Made by a program: the position numbers and the translations under genes. From Myxococcus guangdongensis (lineage in GTDB: Bacteria; Myxococcota; Myxococcia; Myxococcales; Myxococcaceae), in contig NZ_JAJVKW010000022.1 in NCBI RefSeq assembly GCF_024198255.1, forward strand, positions 62,001-126,000: a stretch of 64,000 bases of DNA, read 5' to 3'. Shown in pieces: positions 10,127-19,605 of this stretch. Each line of letters opens with the position of its first letter. Within the stretch, counting starts at the first letter, position 1. The notes under the pieces are model-generated. The model was not told the DNA's origin. It saw only the letters and a list, made by a program, of their open reading frames with translations, and did no database searches.

Positions 10127-11521
10127 ATGGCGTACAGGATGAACATGGCTCCCAAGGAGGAGCGCGCATCGCAGAAGCTGTTCGGCACGGATGGTGTTCG
10201 CGGCAAGGCGAACGTCTATCCGATGACAGCCGAAGTCGCGATGCAGCTCGGGCGGGCGCTCGCGTACCTCATCCGCAATGGACCGCACCGCCACCGCGTC
10301 ATCGTGGGCAAGGACACGCGACTGTCGGGCTACATGCTCGAGCAGGCGCTGGCCGCGGGCCTGACGTCCATGGGCGTCGACGTGGAGCTCGTCGGGCCGC
10401 TGCCGACGCCGGGCATCTCCAACATCACCACGTCCATGCGGGCGGACGCGGGCGCGGTCATCTCCGCGTCCCACAACCCGTACGAGGACAACGGCATCAA
10501 GTTCTTCTGGCGCGACGGCTTCAAGCTGCCGGACGAGACGGAAGGCAAGATCGAAGAGCTCCTGTCCACGGGCGCCATCGACTCCATCCGTCCCACGGCG
10601 ACGAAGATTGGCCGCGCGTTCCGCATGGAGGACGCGCGGGGCCGCTACATCGTGTTCCTCAAGGCGACCTTCCCGCGCGAGCTGACGCTCGAGGGGATGA
10701 CCATCGTCGTCGACTGCGCCAACGGCGCGGCCTACAAGACGGCGCCCGCGGTGCTGGAGGAGCTGGGCGCGAAGGTCATCACGCTGGGCGTCTCGCCGGA
10801 CGGCAAGAACATCAACCACAAGTGCGGCGCGCTGTTCCCGGAGAACCTGGCGCGCACGGTGCTCAAGCACGGCGCCCACCTGGGCATCGCGCTGGACGGT
10901 GACGCCGACCGCCTCATCGTCGTGGATGAGAAGGGCAAGGTCGTGGATGGCGACGCCATCATGGCCATCTGCACCGGCGAGCTGGTGGCCCGCAAGCAGC
11001 TCAAGAAGAAGGTGCTGGTCTCCACGGTGATGAGCAACGTCGGCCTGGAGCGCGCGGTGGCGCGCTGGGGCGTGAAGGTGGCTCGCACGCGCGTGGGTGA
11101 CCGGTACGTCGTCGAGGAGATGCGCAAGAACGGCTACAACCTGGGCGGCGAGCAGAGCGGCCACCTCATCTTCCTGGACCACACCACGACGGGTGACGGC
11201 ACGCTGGCGGCGCTCCAACTGCTGGCGGTGATGTGCCGCGCGGGCAAGCCCCTGAGCGAGCTGTCCTCCATCTTCGAGCCGGTGCCCCAGACGCTGGTCA
11301 ACGTGGTGGTGAAGCAGAAGAAGGAGCTGGGCGAGCTGCCGGACGTGATGAAGATCATCAAGTCCGTGGAGCAGAAGCTCGGCAACTCCGGCCGCGTGCT
11401 GGTGCGCTTCTCCGGCACCGAGCCCAAGGCGCGCGTGCTGGTGGAGGGCGAGGACGCCGCTCGCAACGAGGCCTACGCGAAGGACATCGCCGACGCCCTG
11501 GCGAAGGCGCTCAACCGCTAG
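10127..11521 (+). CDS. glmM: Phosphoglucosamine mutase GlmM
   Basis: Interconverts glucosamine-6-phosphate and glucosamine-1-phosphate on the route to UDP-GlcNAc for peptidoglycan. The catalytic phosphoserine loop [15 protein letters not shown] is near residue 115. The metal-binding DGDADR and the sugar loop GGEQSGH follow, and the phosphate-binding [10 protein letters not shown] lies near the C-terminus. The length of 464 residues is normal. The ATG at 10127 has GGTGGAG upstream. An ATG at 10145 ([10 protein letters not shown]) would also give a full enzyme, so the start is uncertain by six codons. The substrate assignment among phosphohexomutases rests on the GlmM-type loops. Confidence 0.93.
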   Translation: MAYRMNMAPKEERASQKLFGTDGVRGKANVYPMTAEVAMQLGRALAYLIRNGPHRHRVIVGKDTRLSGYMLEQALAAGLTSMGVDVELVGPLPTPGISNITTSMRADAGAVISASHNPYEDNGIKFFWRDGFKLPDETEGKIEELLSTGAIDSIRPTATKIGRAFRMEDARGRYIVFLKATFPRELTLEGMTIVVDCANGAAYKTAPAVLEELGAKVITLGVSPDGKNINHKCGALFPENLARTVLKHGAHLGIALDGDADRLIVVDEKGKVVDGDAIMAICTGELVARKQLKKKVLVSTVMSNVGLERAVARWGVKVARTRVGDRYVVEEMRKNGYNLGGEQSGHLIFLDHTTTGDGTLAALQLLAVMCRAGKPLSELSSIFEPVPQTLVNVVVKQKKELGELPDVMKIIKSVEQKLGNSGRVLVRFSGTEPKARVLVEGEDAARNEAYAKDIADALAKALNR

Positions 11522-11537
11522 TCGTCGTTCACGACGG

Positions 11538-11566
11538 TTGACTTCCGGACGCTGGCCGCGATTAGA
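11538..11566 (+). promoter_or_regulatory. Possible promoter of the pdxJ-acpS-nnr-tsaE operon
   Basis: TTGACT (11538-11543), 17 bp spacer, ATTAGA (11561-11566), about 60 bp upstream of pdxJ and just past the glmM stop. Good -35, weak -10. Confidence 0.35.
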
Positions 11567-11629
11567 GGGGCCAGCGCGTGCCGGGGCCCCCGACAATCCC
11601 GGCACCGCGCGTCAAGCGAGGTGCGGTCG

Positions 11630-12355
11630 ATGGGACAGCGACTGGGTGTCAACGTGGACCATGTGGCGACGCTGCGGCAGGCGCGGCGCACCACGTATCC
11701 GGATCCGGTGACGGCGGCCGCGCTGGCGGAGCTGGCCGGCGCGCAGCAGATCACCATCCACCTGCGCGAGGACCGCCGTCACATCCAGGACCGCGACCTG
11801 CGCATCCTGCGTGAGACGACGCAGACGCTGCTCAATCTGGAGATGGCGGCCACCACGGAGATGGTGAAGATCGCCTACGAGCACAAGCCGGACGTGGTGA
11901 CGCTGGTGCCCGAGCGCCGCGAGGAGCTGACCACCGAGGGTGGGCTCGAGGTCGCCGGCCAGCGCGAGCACGTCGCGAAGATCATCAAGAACCTCAAGGA
12001 CGGCGAAATCACCGTCTCGCTGTTCATCGACCCGGACCTGGACCAGGTGCGCGCGTCGCACAAGGTGAACGCGGACCGGATCGAGCTGCACACGGGCCGC
12101 TACTGCGAGGCGCGCAACGAGAAGGAGCGCGCGCGGGAGCTGGCGCGCATCGTCGACGCGGCGAAGGCGGGCACCAAGCTGGGCCTGGGCGTGGCCGCGG
12201 GTCACGGGCTCAACTACGACAACGTGCAGCCCATTGCCCGCATCGCGGAAATCGACGAGCTGAACATCGGCCACGCCATCGTCGCGCGCGCGGTGCTGGT
12301 GGGCTTCGACCGGGCGGTCCGGGAGATGCTCGACCTGATGCGCAACCCGGGATAG
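11630..12355 (+). CDS. pdxJ: Pyridoxine 5'-phosphate synthase PdxJ
   Basis: Last ring-closing step of the DXP-dependent pyridoxal-phosphate pathway, joining 1-deoxy-xylulose-5-phosphate and 3-amino-2-oxopropyl phosphate. It has 241 residues. The diagnostic N-terminus [17 protein letters not shown] is followed by [13 protein letters not shown], a VTLVPE segment, ELHTGRY and [14 protein letters not shown], covering the known active-site loops. ATG 11630 is preferred over GTG 11621 because the GTG lies within the GAGGTG ribosome-binding site. It is followed by acpS after 6 bp, the same order as in many proteobacteria. Confidence 0.96.
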   Translation: MGQRLGVNVDHVATLRQARRTTYPDPVTAAALAELAGAQQITIHLREDRRHIQDRDLRILRETTQTLLNLEMAATTEMVKIAYEHKPDVVTLVPERREELTTEGGLEVAGQREHVAKIIKNLKDGEITVSLFIDPDLDQVRASHKVNADRIELHTGRYCEARNEKERARELARIVDAAKAGTKLGLGVAAGHGLNYDNVQPIARIAEIDELNIGHAIVARAVLVGFDRAVREMLDLMRNPG

Positions 12356-12361
12356 CGCGCC

Positions 12362-12742
12362 ATGGGAATCCGGGGCCTGGGTCTGGACATCTGCTCCATC
12401 TCCCGCATCCAGCGCATCCTGGACGGGCCTCGCGCGGAGCCGTTCCTGAACCGCGTCTACACGGAACACGAGCGCGCCCTGTGTGGCCAGCGTCACGACG
12501 CGGCCAGCGCCTATGCCGCGCGGTTCGCGGCCAAGGAGGCGCTGGTGAAGGCGCTGGGCGCGCCGCCGGGCATCCGCTGGAAGGACATGGAGGTGCGCCG
12601 CGATGGCGGCGCGCCTTACTTCGGCCTGTCCGGCGTGGCGCTCGAGGTGATGGAGGCCCGGGGGCTGGAGGCCTTCCTCGCGTTGACCCACGACGCCGAC
12701 GTGGCCGCCGCCACGGTGGTGCTGCAGTCGAAAGGGGAGTGA
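12362..12742 (+). CDS. acpS: Holo-[acyl-carrier-protein] synthase AcpS
   Basis: Transfers 4'-phosphopantetheine from CoA to apo-ACP, activating fatty-acid synthesis. It has 126 residues, the standard size. The metal-binding start GLGLDICSISRI and the second signature FAAKEALVKALG are both present, with the conserved Asp (residue 9) and Glu in place. It lies 6 bp after pdxJ and 4 bp before nnr, so it is clearly co-transcribed. Confidence 0.95.
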   Translation: MGIRGLGLDICSISRIQRILDGPRAEPFLNRVYTEHERALCGQRHDAASAYAARFAAKEALVKALGAPPGIRWKDMEVRRDGGAPYFGLSGVALEVMEARGLEAFLALTHDADVAAATVVLQSKGE

Positions 12743-12746
12743 AGCC

Positions 12747-14282
12747 ATGCTGCGCGTCCTCACCGCCGCCCAGATGCGTCAGGCCGAACAGGCCGCCGAG
12801 CAGCGCCACGGCATGCCCTCCGCGCTGCTGATGGAGAACGCGGGGCGGGGGCTCGCGGACGTGGCGTGGAAGCTCGCAGGTCCCCATGGGCGCTTCGTGG
12901 TGGTGTGTGGACCGGGCAACAACGGCGGCGACGGGCTGGTCGCGGCGCGCTTCCTCCTCGAGGGCGGCGCGCGCGTCTCGGTGACGCTCGTGGGTGACAC
13001 CGCGAAGCTGACGCCCGAGTCGAAGCGCAACCTGGAGGCGCTGAGGGGGTTCGGTGGCGCGGCGCTCGCGCTGGAGGCCGTGGAGCCTCCCGCCATGGGC
13101 GACGTGGTGGTGGACGCGCTGTTCGGCACGGGGCTGAGCCGGGCTCCGGCGGGTGCGTTCGCGGAGGCCATCTCCGCCATCCACCGGTGGCGCCGCGCGG
13201 GCGCGAAGGTGGTGGCCGCGGACGTGCCGTCGGGTCTGCAGAGCGACACGGGCGAGCCCTTCTCGCCCTGCGTGGAAGCGGACGCGACGGTGGCCTTCGG
13301 CTTCCTCAAGCCAGGGCAGGTCCTGGAGCCCGGGGCTTCGCTGTGTGGTCGCGTGCACCGCGTGGACATCGGCATGGGGGGCGCGTCGTCGCGCGACGTC
13401 ACCGGTGCCGAGCTCTTCGTGGTGGAGGAGTCCGACGCGCGCCGCACGCTGCCCGCGCGCAAGGCGGACACGCACAAGGGTACCTACGGGCACGTGCTCG
13501 TGGTCGCCGGCAGCCGGGGGAAGACGGGCGCCGCGGCGCTGGTCGCGAAGGCGGCGCTGCGCTCGGGGGCGGGGCTCGTCACGGTGGCCACGCGAAGCGA
13601 CGCGCTCGAGTCCGTGCAGTCACACTCCGCCGAAATCATGGGCATCCCCCTGGAGGGCACGGGCCCGCTCGGCCTCGGGGACCTGGACGCGCTGCTCGCG
13701 GCGGCCGAGGGCAAGGACGCGCTCGTGATGGGGCCGGGCATCCCCCGGGGCCCCGAGACGGGCCGGCTCATCGGTGAGCTGCTGTCGCGCGTGGAGCTCC
13801 CCGCGGTGCTGGACGCGGACGCGCTCAACGCGGTGGCGGAGGACCTCTCCGTGCTCCGTCGCGCCAAGGGGCCCGTCGTCCTCACGCCGCACCCGGGCGA
13901 GATGGCGCGTCTGACAGCCAAATCGACCCAGGAGGTCCAGTCCAAGAGATTGGACATCGTGGGTCGACTCGCGGCCGGGCTCAACGTGACGGTGGTGCTC
14001 AAGGGCGACCGCACGCTCACCGCGCACGCGGATGGCCGCGTGTTCATCAACACCACGGGCAACCCGGGCATGGCCACGGGCGGCTCGGGGGACGTGTTGT
14101 CCGGCGTGTGTGGCGCGCTGCTGGCGCAGGCCTTCCCGCTGCCCGACGCCATCTGGACGGCGGTGTACACGCATGGCCTCGCCGGGGACCTGGCCGCCGC
14201 GCGACGCGGGCAGCTGGGTCTGGTGGCGGGAGACCTCATCGAGCAGGGGCTCTGCGAGGTGTGGCTGCGGTGGGAGCGATGA
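12747..14282 (+). CDS. nnr: Bifunctional NAD(P)HX epimerase/dehydratase Nnr
   Basis: Repairs hydrated NADH and NADPH. The N-terminal domain epimerises R- and S-NAD(P)HX, and the C-terminal domain dehydrates the S form using ADP or ATP. It has 511 residues. The YjeF N-terminal domain (1 to about 215) contains the nucleotide loop CGPGNNGGDG near residue 57 and VDALFGTGLSR. The ribokinase-like C-terminal domain (about 230-511) contains VVAGSRGKTGAA, LTPHPGEMARL and the catalytic GGSGDVLSG near residue 445. The fusion is the common bacterial arrangement. It sits between acpS and tsaE, a widely conserved order. Confidence 0.95.
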   Translation: MLRVLTAAQMRQAEQAAEQRHGMPSALLMENAGRGLADVAWKLAGPHGRFVVVCGPGNNGGDGLVAARFLLEGGARVSVTLVGDTAKLTPESKRNLEALRGFGGAALALEAVEPPAMGDVVVDALFGTGLSRAPAGAFAEAISAIHRWRRAGAKVVAADVPSGLQSDTGEPFSPCVEADATVAFGFLKPGQVLEPGASLCGRVHRVDIGMGGASSRDVTGAELFVVEESDARRTLPARKADTHKGTYGHVLVVAGSRGKTGAAALVAKAALRSGAGLVTVATRSDALESVQSHSAEIMGIPLEGTGPLGLGDLDALLAAAEGKDALVMGPGIPRGPETGRLIGELLSRVELPAVLDADALNAVAEDLSVLRRAKGPVVLTPHPGEMARLTAKSTQEVQSKRLDIVGRLAAGLNVTVVLKGDRTLTAHADGRVFINTTGNPGMATGGSGDVLSGVCGALLAQAFPLPDAIWTAVYTHGLAGDLAAARRGQLGLVAGDLIEQGLCEVWLRWER

Positions 14283-14313
14283 GCGACACGGTGTTGTCGA
14301 GCGAGGTGCGGCG

Positions 14314-14793
14314 ATGAGCGAGGCCAACACGGTGGAGCGGCGCGTGACGCTGGCCTCGCCCGAGGAGACGCACCGGCTCGGAGTCCGGCTGGGCGAGCTG
14401 CTCGAGCCGGGGGACTTCGTGGGGCTGATTGGCGATTTGGGCGCGGGCAAGACGCACCTGGTGCGCGGCGTGGCCGAGGGCGCGCGCGTGCCCCGCTCCG
14501 AGGTGGCCAGCCCCACCTTCGCCATCGTGTACCCGTACTCCGGCCGAATCCCGCTGTACCACGCGGACCTGTACCGCCTGACGGGCTACGACGACCTCTA
14601 CGCCACCGGCTTCATGGACCTGGTGGGCGGCGAGGGAGCGGTGCTGGTGGAGTGGTTGGACCGGGTGCCGGAGGCCGCGCCTCGCGAGCACCTGCGCGTC
14701 ACGTTGGCCCACGCGGGCCAGGACTCGCGGACCCTGGAGGCCCGGGCCTTCGGAGCCCGAGCCTCGACGCTGCTGACGACCTGGCTGCCCTGA
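14314..14793 (+). CDS. tsaE: tRNA threonylcarbamoyladenosine ATPase TsaE
   Basis: ATPase partner of TsaB/TsaD in making t6A-37 on ANN-decoding tRNAs. It has 159 residues. Walker A GDLGAGKTHL is near residue 47, followed by the family signature SPTFAIVYPY and HADLYRL. A late VLVEWLDR strand provides the acidic residue. The ATG at 14314 has GAGG upstream and lies 31 bp after nnr. It is the last gene of the operon and converges on the amidotransferase gene with a 2 bp gap. Confidence 0.95.
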   Translation: MSEANTVERRVTLASPEETHRLGVRLGELLEPGDFVGLIGDLGAGKTHLVRGVAEGARVPRSEVASPTFAIVYPYSGRIPLYHADLYRLTGYDDLYATGFMDLVGGEGAVLVEWLDRVPEAAPREHLRVTLAHAGQDSRTLEARAFGARASTLLTTWLP

Positions 14794-14795
14794 CG

Positions 14796-15656
14796 TCAGG
14801 CGGCGTGCTGGCTGGGGCCGGGCGTGGGCGGCGGCATGACGCCCCCCGCGAGCTCCGGCACACGCCAGCGGTGGAAGACGAGCCCGGCGTCCACGCCGAT
14901 GACGTCCTCCTCCTGCACGGGCGCCCAGTTCGGCCCGCCGCACAGCGCCTCGCTGGAGACGATGAGCTGCTCCAGGCGCGTGCCCGCGACGGGGAGGCCG
15001 CCCAGCTCGCACCGCGCGCCGCCCACGGACACGAAGAGCGTCCGGTTGCGCCGCGAGGCCACCATCACCTCGCCGTTGGTGACGAGGAAGTTCATCGCGG
15101 AGCGCTGCTGCGCCTGCGAGTCATCCGTGATGGCCGCCACCAGCCCCATCGTCTCCGCGAGCGCCCGCGCGACGCCCTCCACGGGGACCGAGTGGCCGAT
15201 GGGATGCCTGGCCGCCAGGCGGGTGAGGAAGAGGTAGAAGCACCGCTCGCTGTCCGTGGTGCCCTGGATGCCCACGCGCAGCGTCGGGCAGATGAGCTCC
15301 TCCACCGCGGCGCGATGCCGGGCGAATTCCCTCAACGTCCCGTTGTGGACGAACGTCCAGCGGCCGTGGTGGAAGGGGTGGGAGTTGCGCAGCTCGACCG
15401 CGCCCACCGAGGCCAGACGGATGTGCGCCACCACCGTGTGTGAGGACACACGGCTGCTGACACGCTCGAAGTCGGGGTCACTGTGCGCGGGGCCCACACC
15501 GTGGGCCACGACAGGCGACGCTTCGGCGCCATAGGCGGCGATTCCCCATCCATCCTTGTGCTCGCGTGACTGGATGAGGAGCGAGTTCTTCTGCGTCACC
15601 AGCGAGGGGTGGACCGCGGAAGGGACTGACGATCTGAATCCAAAAAGTCGGCACAT
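14796..15656 (-). CDS. Class II glutamine amidotransferase-like protein
   Basis: The N-terminal nucleophile glutaminase fold is recognisable. The Met is followed directly by Cys (MCRLFGF), then DGWGIAAYG, SHTVVAHIRLAS, NSHPFHHGRWTFVHNG and a TDSE motif. These belong to the single-domain YafJ/EgtC-like group. It has 286 residues, a usual length. No partner synthase is fused or adjacent, so the ammonia acceptor is unknown. No ergothioneine genes are visible nearby, so an EgtC role is unsupported. A TATAAG-like -10 element lies at 15671-15676 on the minus strand, which would leave a very short leader. Confidence 0.88.
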   Translation of the reverse strand: MCRLFGFRSSVPSAVHPSLVTQKNSLLIQSREHKDGWGIAAYGAEASPVVAHGVGPAHSDPDFERVSSRVSSHTVVAHIRLASVGAVELRNSHPFHHGRWTFVHNGTLREFARHRAAVEELICPTLRVGIQGTTDSERCFYLFLTRLAARHPIGHSVPVEGVARALAETMGLVAAITDDSQAQQRSAMNFLVTNGEVMVASRRNRTLFVSVGGARCELGGLPVAGTRLEQLIVSSEALCGGPNWAPVQEEDVIGVDAGLVFHRWRVPELAGGVMPPPTPGPSQHAA

Positions 15657-15744
15657 GGCTGCAGTTGGTACTTATAACGGCCGGCCCCGACGGGAAGTTC
15701 TCCAACACTCCCGTGCGACGCACGTGTCACCAGTCGACGTCGCT

Positions 15745-17010
15745 TCACCCGCAGGAATTCAGCTCCTGCTGGACGACGACACGCCCGGCTTTCACCACCG
15801 TGCGCGCGTGCCCTATTCCTAAATGGTAGGGCAGATGACGGAAAGACGCACAGCTGAACAAAACCAGGTCGCCTGCATCACCCACGGCCAACCGCCCTTG
15901 TCGTTGCAGTCCCAATGACAACGCGGCGCCACGGGTCGCGGCCCAATACGCCTCCGCCGCCGAGAGTCCGTTCTCGAGACACGCGAGTCCCAGCGCCAAC
16001 GCCGTGTTTTCACTCATGGCGGAGCCCGGGTTGACGTTGGTGCCCAAAGCGACATTGAGGCCCGCGTCGCGGATGCGACGTCCCGGCGCGTAGGGGCGCA
16101 TGCGCAGGAAGAGGGTGGAGGTGGGCACGAGCACCGCGGTGACGTTGGCGGCGGCGAGCGCGCGCAGGCCCGCGTCGGTGACTTGCTCCAGGTGGTCGGC
16201 GGTGGCGGCGCCCAGTTCGGCGGCGAGCTCGGAGGCGCCGAAGGCGGTGAGCTGGTCGGCGTGGAGGCGCGGCTGCATTCCCAGCTCGCGGCCGGCGGTG
16301 AGGATGCGGCGGGCCTCGTCGACGGTGAAGGCGCTGTCCTCGACGAAGACGTCGCAGAAGCGCGCCAGGCTCTCGTTGGCGACGGCGGGGAGGATTTCGT
16401 CGATGCAGAGGCGGACGTAGTCCTCGCGGCGCTCGCGGTACTCCGCGGGGATGGCGTGCGCGCACAGCAGCGTGGGCACCAGCTCCACGGGCGTCATCGT
16501 GTTGAGCCTGCGCACCACGCGCAGCATCTTCAGCTCGGTCTCCACGTCGAGCCCGTAGCCGCTCTTCACCTCGGCCACCGTCACGCCCTGCGCGAGCAGC
16601 CGCTGCACGCGAGGCAGCGCCAGCCGCACCAGCTCCTCCTCGCTGGCCGCGCGCGTGGCGCGCACGGTGCTGACGATGCCGCCGCCGGCCTTGGCGATCT
16701 CCAGGTACGTGGCGCCCTGGTTGCGCAGGTCGAACTCCGCGGAGCGCTCACCGGCGAAGACCAGGTGCGTGTGCGGGTCCACGAAGGCGGGGCCCACGAA
16801 GCCGCCTTTCGCGTCGAGCACCTCGGTGCCCGCGCCCACGCTGCCAGCTGGCAGCTCCGCCTCCGCGCCCACGTACGCGATGCGACCGGCGCGGATGCCC
16901 ACGCAGGCGTGGGGACGCGAGGTGAGGGCGGCCTCCGCGGGCTCGCGGTGCGTGCCCTCCAGGGTGAGGACCTCGGACGTGTTTCGGACCAGCAAGTCGA
17001 GCGCTTCCAT
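15745..17010 (-). CDS. hutI: Imidazolonepropionase HutI
   Basis: Third step of histidine degradation, hydrolysing 4-imidazolone-5-propanoate to N-formimino-glutamate. It has 421 residues from ATG 17010. The amidohydrolase metal site DPHTH is at residues 78-82. HADQL, DHLEQVTD, LVPTSTLFLR and GTNVNPGSAMSEN follow in HutI order. Longer upstream starts would overlap the preceding lipoprotein gene, so the short start is preferred. It is the last gene of a three-gene minus-strand unit with hutU and a lipoprotein. Confidence 0.95.
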   Translation of the reverse strand: MEALDLLVRNTSEVLTLEGTHREPAEAALTSRPHACVGIRAGRIAYVGAEAELPAGSVGAGTEVLDAKGGFVGPAFVDPHTHLVFAGERSAEFDLRNQGATYLEIAKAGGGIVSTVRATRAASEEELVRLALPRVQRLLAQGVTVAEVKSGYGLDVETELKMLRVVRRLNTMTPVELVPTLLCAHAIPAEYRERREDYVRLCIDEILPAVANESLARFCDVFVEDSAFTVDEARRILTAGRELGMQPRLHADQLTAFGASELAAELGAATADHLEQVTDAGLRALAAANVTAVLVPTSTLFLRMRPYAPGRRIRDAGLNVALGTNVNPGSAMSENTALALGLACLENGLSAAEAYWAATRGAALSLGLQRQGRLAVGDAGDLVLFSCASFRHLPYHLGIGHARTVVKAGRVVVQQELNSCG

Positions 17011-17014
17011 GATG

Positions 17015-17755
17015 TCAACGACCTCCACGCACACCCACGATGGGAACGTTCCAGCTCGTGCTGTCTCCAACCTTCGCGCGACCGAAGCCACCCGACAGCT
17101 CCAGGGTGTCCAGCCATCCCCACGTGAAGCGCGCGGCGACGACACCGCCGTAGTACAGCGAGCCGTTGCTCATGCCGTGCGACGACAGCGTGTGCACGGC
17201 GACGAAGGGGACCAGGCCCACCGACACACCGGGCTCCGGCGAGAAGCTCAGGGCACACGTCGCCTCCGCGCCCGCCATGCTGCCCGGTCCGCCCTTGCTC
17301 GAGGAGATGCCGAAGTCGGACGCCCCGCGCACCGCCAGCGAGGGCGCGAGCCCCAGGCGTTCCGAGCCGATGTAATAGGACATGCCCGCGTAGACGCCGT
17401 AGCCGGGCACGGGCAGCGGCAGGAACATCTCGCCCTGCAGGCCCGTGTGCAGGTGCAGCCGCGCGGTGAGCGGCCACGTCATCGCGGCGTCGAAGGCGAG
17501 GCCCCACTGCTGGGTGGAGAAGCTCGCGTCGTCGCCGCGGAAGCGGTCATCGGTGCCGACGGAGGGCACCGTCCCCGCGATGGGCGCGCTGAGCCGGGGG
17601 CCGGTGCGGATGCCGGCCTGGAGCATGCGCTGCTGGGCGGAGCCGGGCCCCAGGCGCATCACCATGGGGCCGACGGCGGAGGGGGCACACCCCGCGAGCG
17701 CTCCGAGCGCAAGGACCAGCAACAGCGAGAGGCTCGGGCGCGCGGGGTGGGCCAT
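17015..17755 (-). CDS. Predicted lipoprotein within the hut operon
   Basis: Protein of 246 residues from ATG 17755. The lipoprotein signal is MAHPARPSLSLLLVLALGAL followed by the lipobox AGC. The rest is rich in Gly and aromatic residues with alternating polar and hydrophobic stretches (GLQGEMFLPLP, YGVYAGMSYYIG, FTWGWLDTLELSGGFG), resembling an outer-membrane beta-barrel or beta-rich surface protein. No family is recognised. It is placed 14 bp after hutU and 4 bp before hutI and must share their transcript. A role in histidine or urocanate entry is possible but is only inferred from position. Confidence 0.8.
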   Translation of the reverse strand: MAHPARPSLSLLLVLALGALAGCAPSAVGPMVMRLGPGSAQQRMLQAGIRTGPRLSAPIAGTVPSVGTDDRFRGDDASFSTQQWGLAFDAAMTWPLTARLHLHTGLQGEMFLPLPVPGYGVYAGMSYYIGSERLGLAPSLAVRGASDFGISSSKGGPGSMAGAEATCALSFSPEPGVSVGLVPFVAVHTLSSHGMSNGSLYYGGVVAARFTWGWLDTLELSGGFGRAKVGDSTSWNVPIVGVRGGR

Positions 17756-17769
17756 GGCGAGGCACAAGG

Positions 17770-19425
17770 CTACACGGTGATGCCCGGAATCTTCACGCCC
17801 CGCTCCTTGGCCACCTCGATGGCCTCGGGGTAGCCCGCGTCCGCGTGGCGCAGCACGCCCATGCCGGGGTCGCTGGTGAGCACGCGCTCGATGCGGCGCG
17901 CGGCCTCGGCCGTCCCGTCCGCGACGATGACCTGTCCGGCGTGCAGCGAGTAGCCCATGCCCACGCCGCCGCCGTGGTGGAAGGACACCCACGACGCGCC
18001 ATTCACCGCGTTCACCAGCGCGTTGAGGATGGGCCAGTCCGCCACCGCGTCCGTGCCGTCCTTCATCGCCTCCGTCTCACGGTTGGGCGACGCCACCGAG
18101 CCGCAGTCCAGGTGATCTCGTCCGATGACGATGGGCGCCTTCACCTGGCCGGTGCGCACCAGCTCGTTGAAGGCGAGGCCCGCCTTCGCGCGCTCGCCGT
18201 AGCCCAGCCAGCAGATGCGCGCGGGCAGACCCTGGAACGCCACGCGCTCCTCGGCCATGTTCAGCCAGCGCTGCAGCGAGGCCTTCTGGGGGAACAGCTC
18301 GCGCACCACGCGGTCCGTGACGCGGATGTCCTCGGGGTCTCCGGACAGGGCCACCCAGCGGAACGGGCCCATGCCCTCGCAGAACAGCGGGCGGATGTAC
18401 GCGGGCACGAAGCCAGGGAACTCGAACGCGTTCTCCATGCCGCCCAGCTGCGCCTGGCCGCGCAGGTTGTTGCCGTAGTCGAAGACGTGGCAGCCGGCGG
18501 CCTGGAAGTCGTTCATCGCCTCCACGTGCTCGATCATGGACTCGCGCGCGCGGCGCACGTAGCCCTCCGGGTCCCTCTTGCGCAGCTCGGCCGCGGCCTC
18601 CAGCGACAGGTCCGTGGGGATGTATCCGTTGAGCGGGTCATGCGCGCTGGTCTGGTCCGTGACGAGGTCCGGCTTGATGCCGCGGCGGTACAGCTCGCGG
18701 AACACCGAGGCCGCGTTGCCGATGACGCCGATGGAGCGGCCCACGCGCCTGGCTTGCGCGTCCTTCACCATCGCGAGCGCCTCGTCGAGGTCCTTGGCGA
18801 CGACGTCCAGGTAGCGCGTCTCCACGCGGCGCTGGGCGCGCCACGGGTCGATCTCCACGCCCAGGAACACGGCGTTGTTCATGGTGGCCGCGAGCGGCTG
18901 CGCGCCACCCATGCCGCCCAGACCGCCGGAGAGGATGAGGCGGCCGGAGAGGTCGTCGGTGCCGAAGTGGAAGCGGCCGGCGGCGGCGAACGTCTCGTAG
19001 GTGCCCTGGAGGATGCCCTGGGTGCCGATGTAGATCCACGAGCCGGCCGTCATCTGGCCGTACATCATCAGGCCCTTCTTCTCCAGCTCGTGGAAGTGCT
19101 CCCAGTTGGCCCAGCGGCCCACGAGGTTGGAGTTGGCGATGAGCACGCGCGGCGCGTCGGGGTGCGTGCGGAAGACGCCCACGGGCTTGCCGGACTGGAC
19201 GAGCAGGGTCTCGTCGTCGGCGAGGCTCTGGAGGCTGGACACGATGCGGTCGAAGGAGGGCCAGTCGCGCGCGGCCTTGCCAGTGCCGCCGTAGACGACG
19301 AGGTCCGCGGGATTCTCGGCGACCTCCGGGTCGAGGTTGTTCATCAACATCCGGAGCGCGGCCTCCTGGACCCAACCCTTGCACGAGAGGGTGGAACCAC
19401 GGGGGGCGCGGATGACGCGGGACAT
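17770..19425 (-). CDS. hutU: Urocanate hydratase HutU
   Basis: Second step of histidine degradation, converting urocanate to imidazolonepropionate with a tightly bound NAD+ acting as electrophile. It has 551 residues, as in the family. The N-terminal [20 protein letters not shown], the NAD-site [26 protein letters not shown], and the urocanase signature [14 protein letters not shown] with its conserved Cys are all present. AGGAGC precedes the ATG. It is first in a unit with the lipoprotein and hutI. hutH is not in this window. Confidence 0.96.
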   Translation of the reverse strand: MSRVIRAPRGSTLSCKGWVQEAALRMLMNNLDPEVAENPADLVVYGGTGKAARDWPSFDRIVSSLQSLADDETLLVQSGKPVGVFRTHPDAPRVLIANSNLVGRWANWEHFHELEKKGLMMYGQMTAGSWIYIGTQGILQGTYETFAAAGRFHFGTDDLSGRLILSGGLGGMGGAQPLAATMNNAVFLGVEIDPWRAQRRVETRYLDVVAKDLDEALAMVKDAQARRVGRSIGVIGNAASVFRELYRRGIKPDLVTDQTSAHDPLNGYIPTDLSLEAAAELRKRDPEGYVRRARESMIEHVEAMNDFQAAGCHVFDYGNNLRGQAQLGGMENAFEFPGFVPAYIRPLFCEGMGPFRWVALSGDPEDIRVTDRVVRELFPQKASLQRWLNMAEERVAFQGLPARICWLGYGERAKAGLAFNELVRTGQVKAPIVIGRDHLDCGSVASPNRETEAMKDGTDAVADWPILNALVNAVNGASWVSFHHGGGVGMGYSLHAGQVIVADGTAEAARRIERVLTSDPGMGVLRHADAGYPEAIEVAKERGVKIPGITV

Positions 19426-19605
19426 GAACGGGCTCCTGAGGAATGGCTGACGGAAAGGCCCGGCACACTACCCGAACCCGTGGAGCGCGGGGGCAGCACC
19501 GTGAAGCCCCTCGCGCGCAGTGTCCATGGGAGGCATCCGCCGCGCCCCGTCCCCGAGGTGGGGACGGGCACGCTCCGTCCATGACGCGCGGGGCCGAAGC
19601 CCGCT

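Noticed and set aside
14279-14317. A 12-codon frame (MSDTVLSSEVRR) overlapping the nnr stop
   Set aside because: Too short and without independent support; it probably only covers the spacer that carries the tsaE ribosome-binding site.
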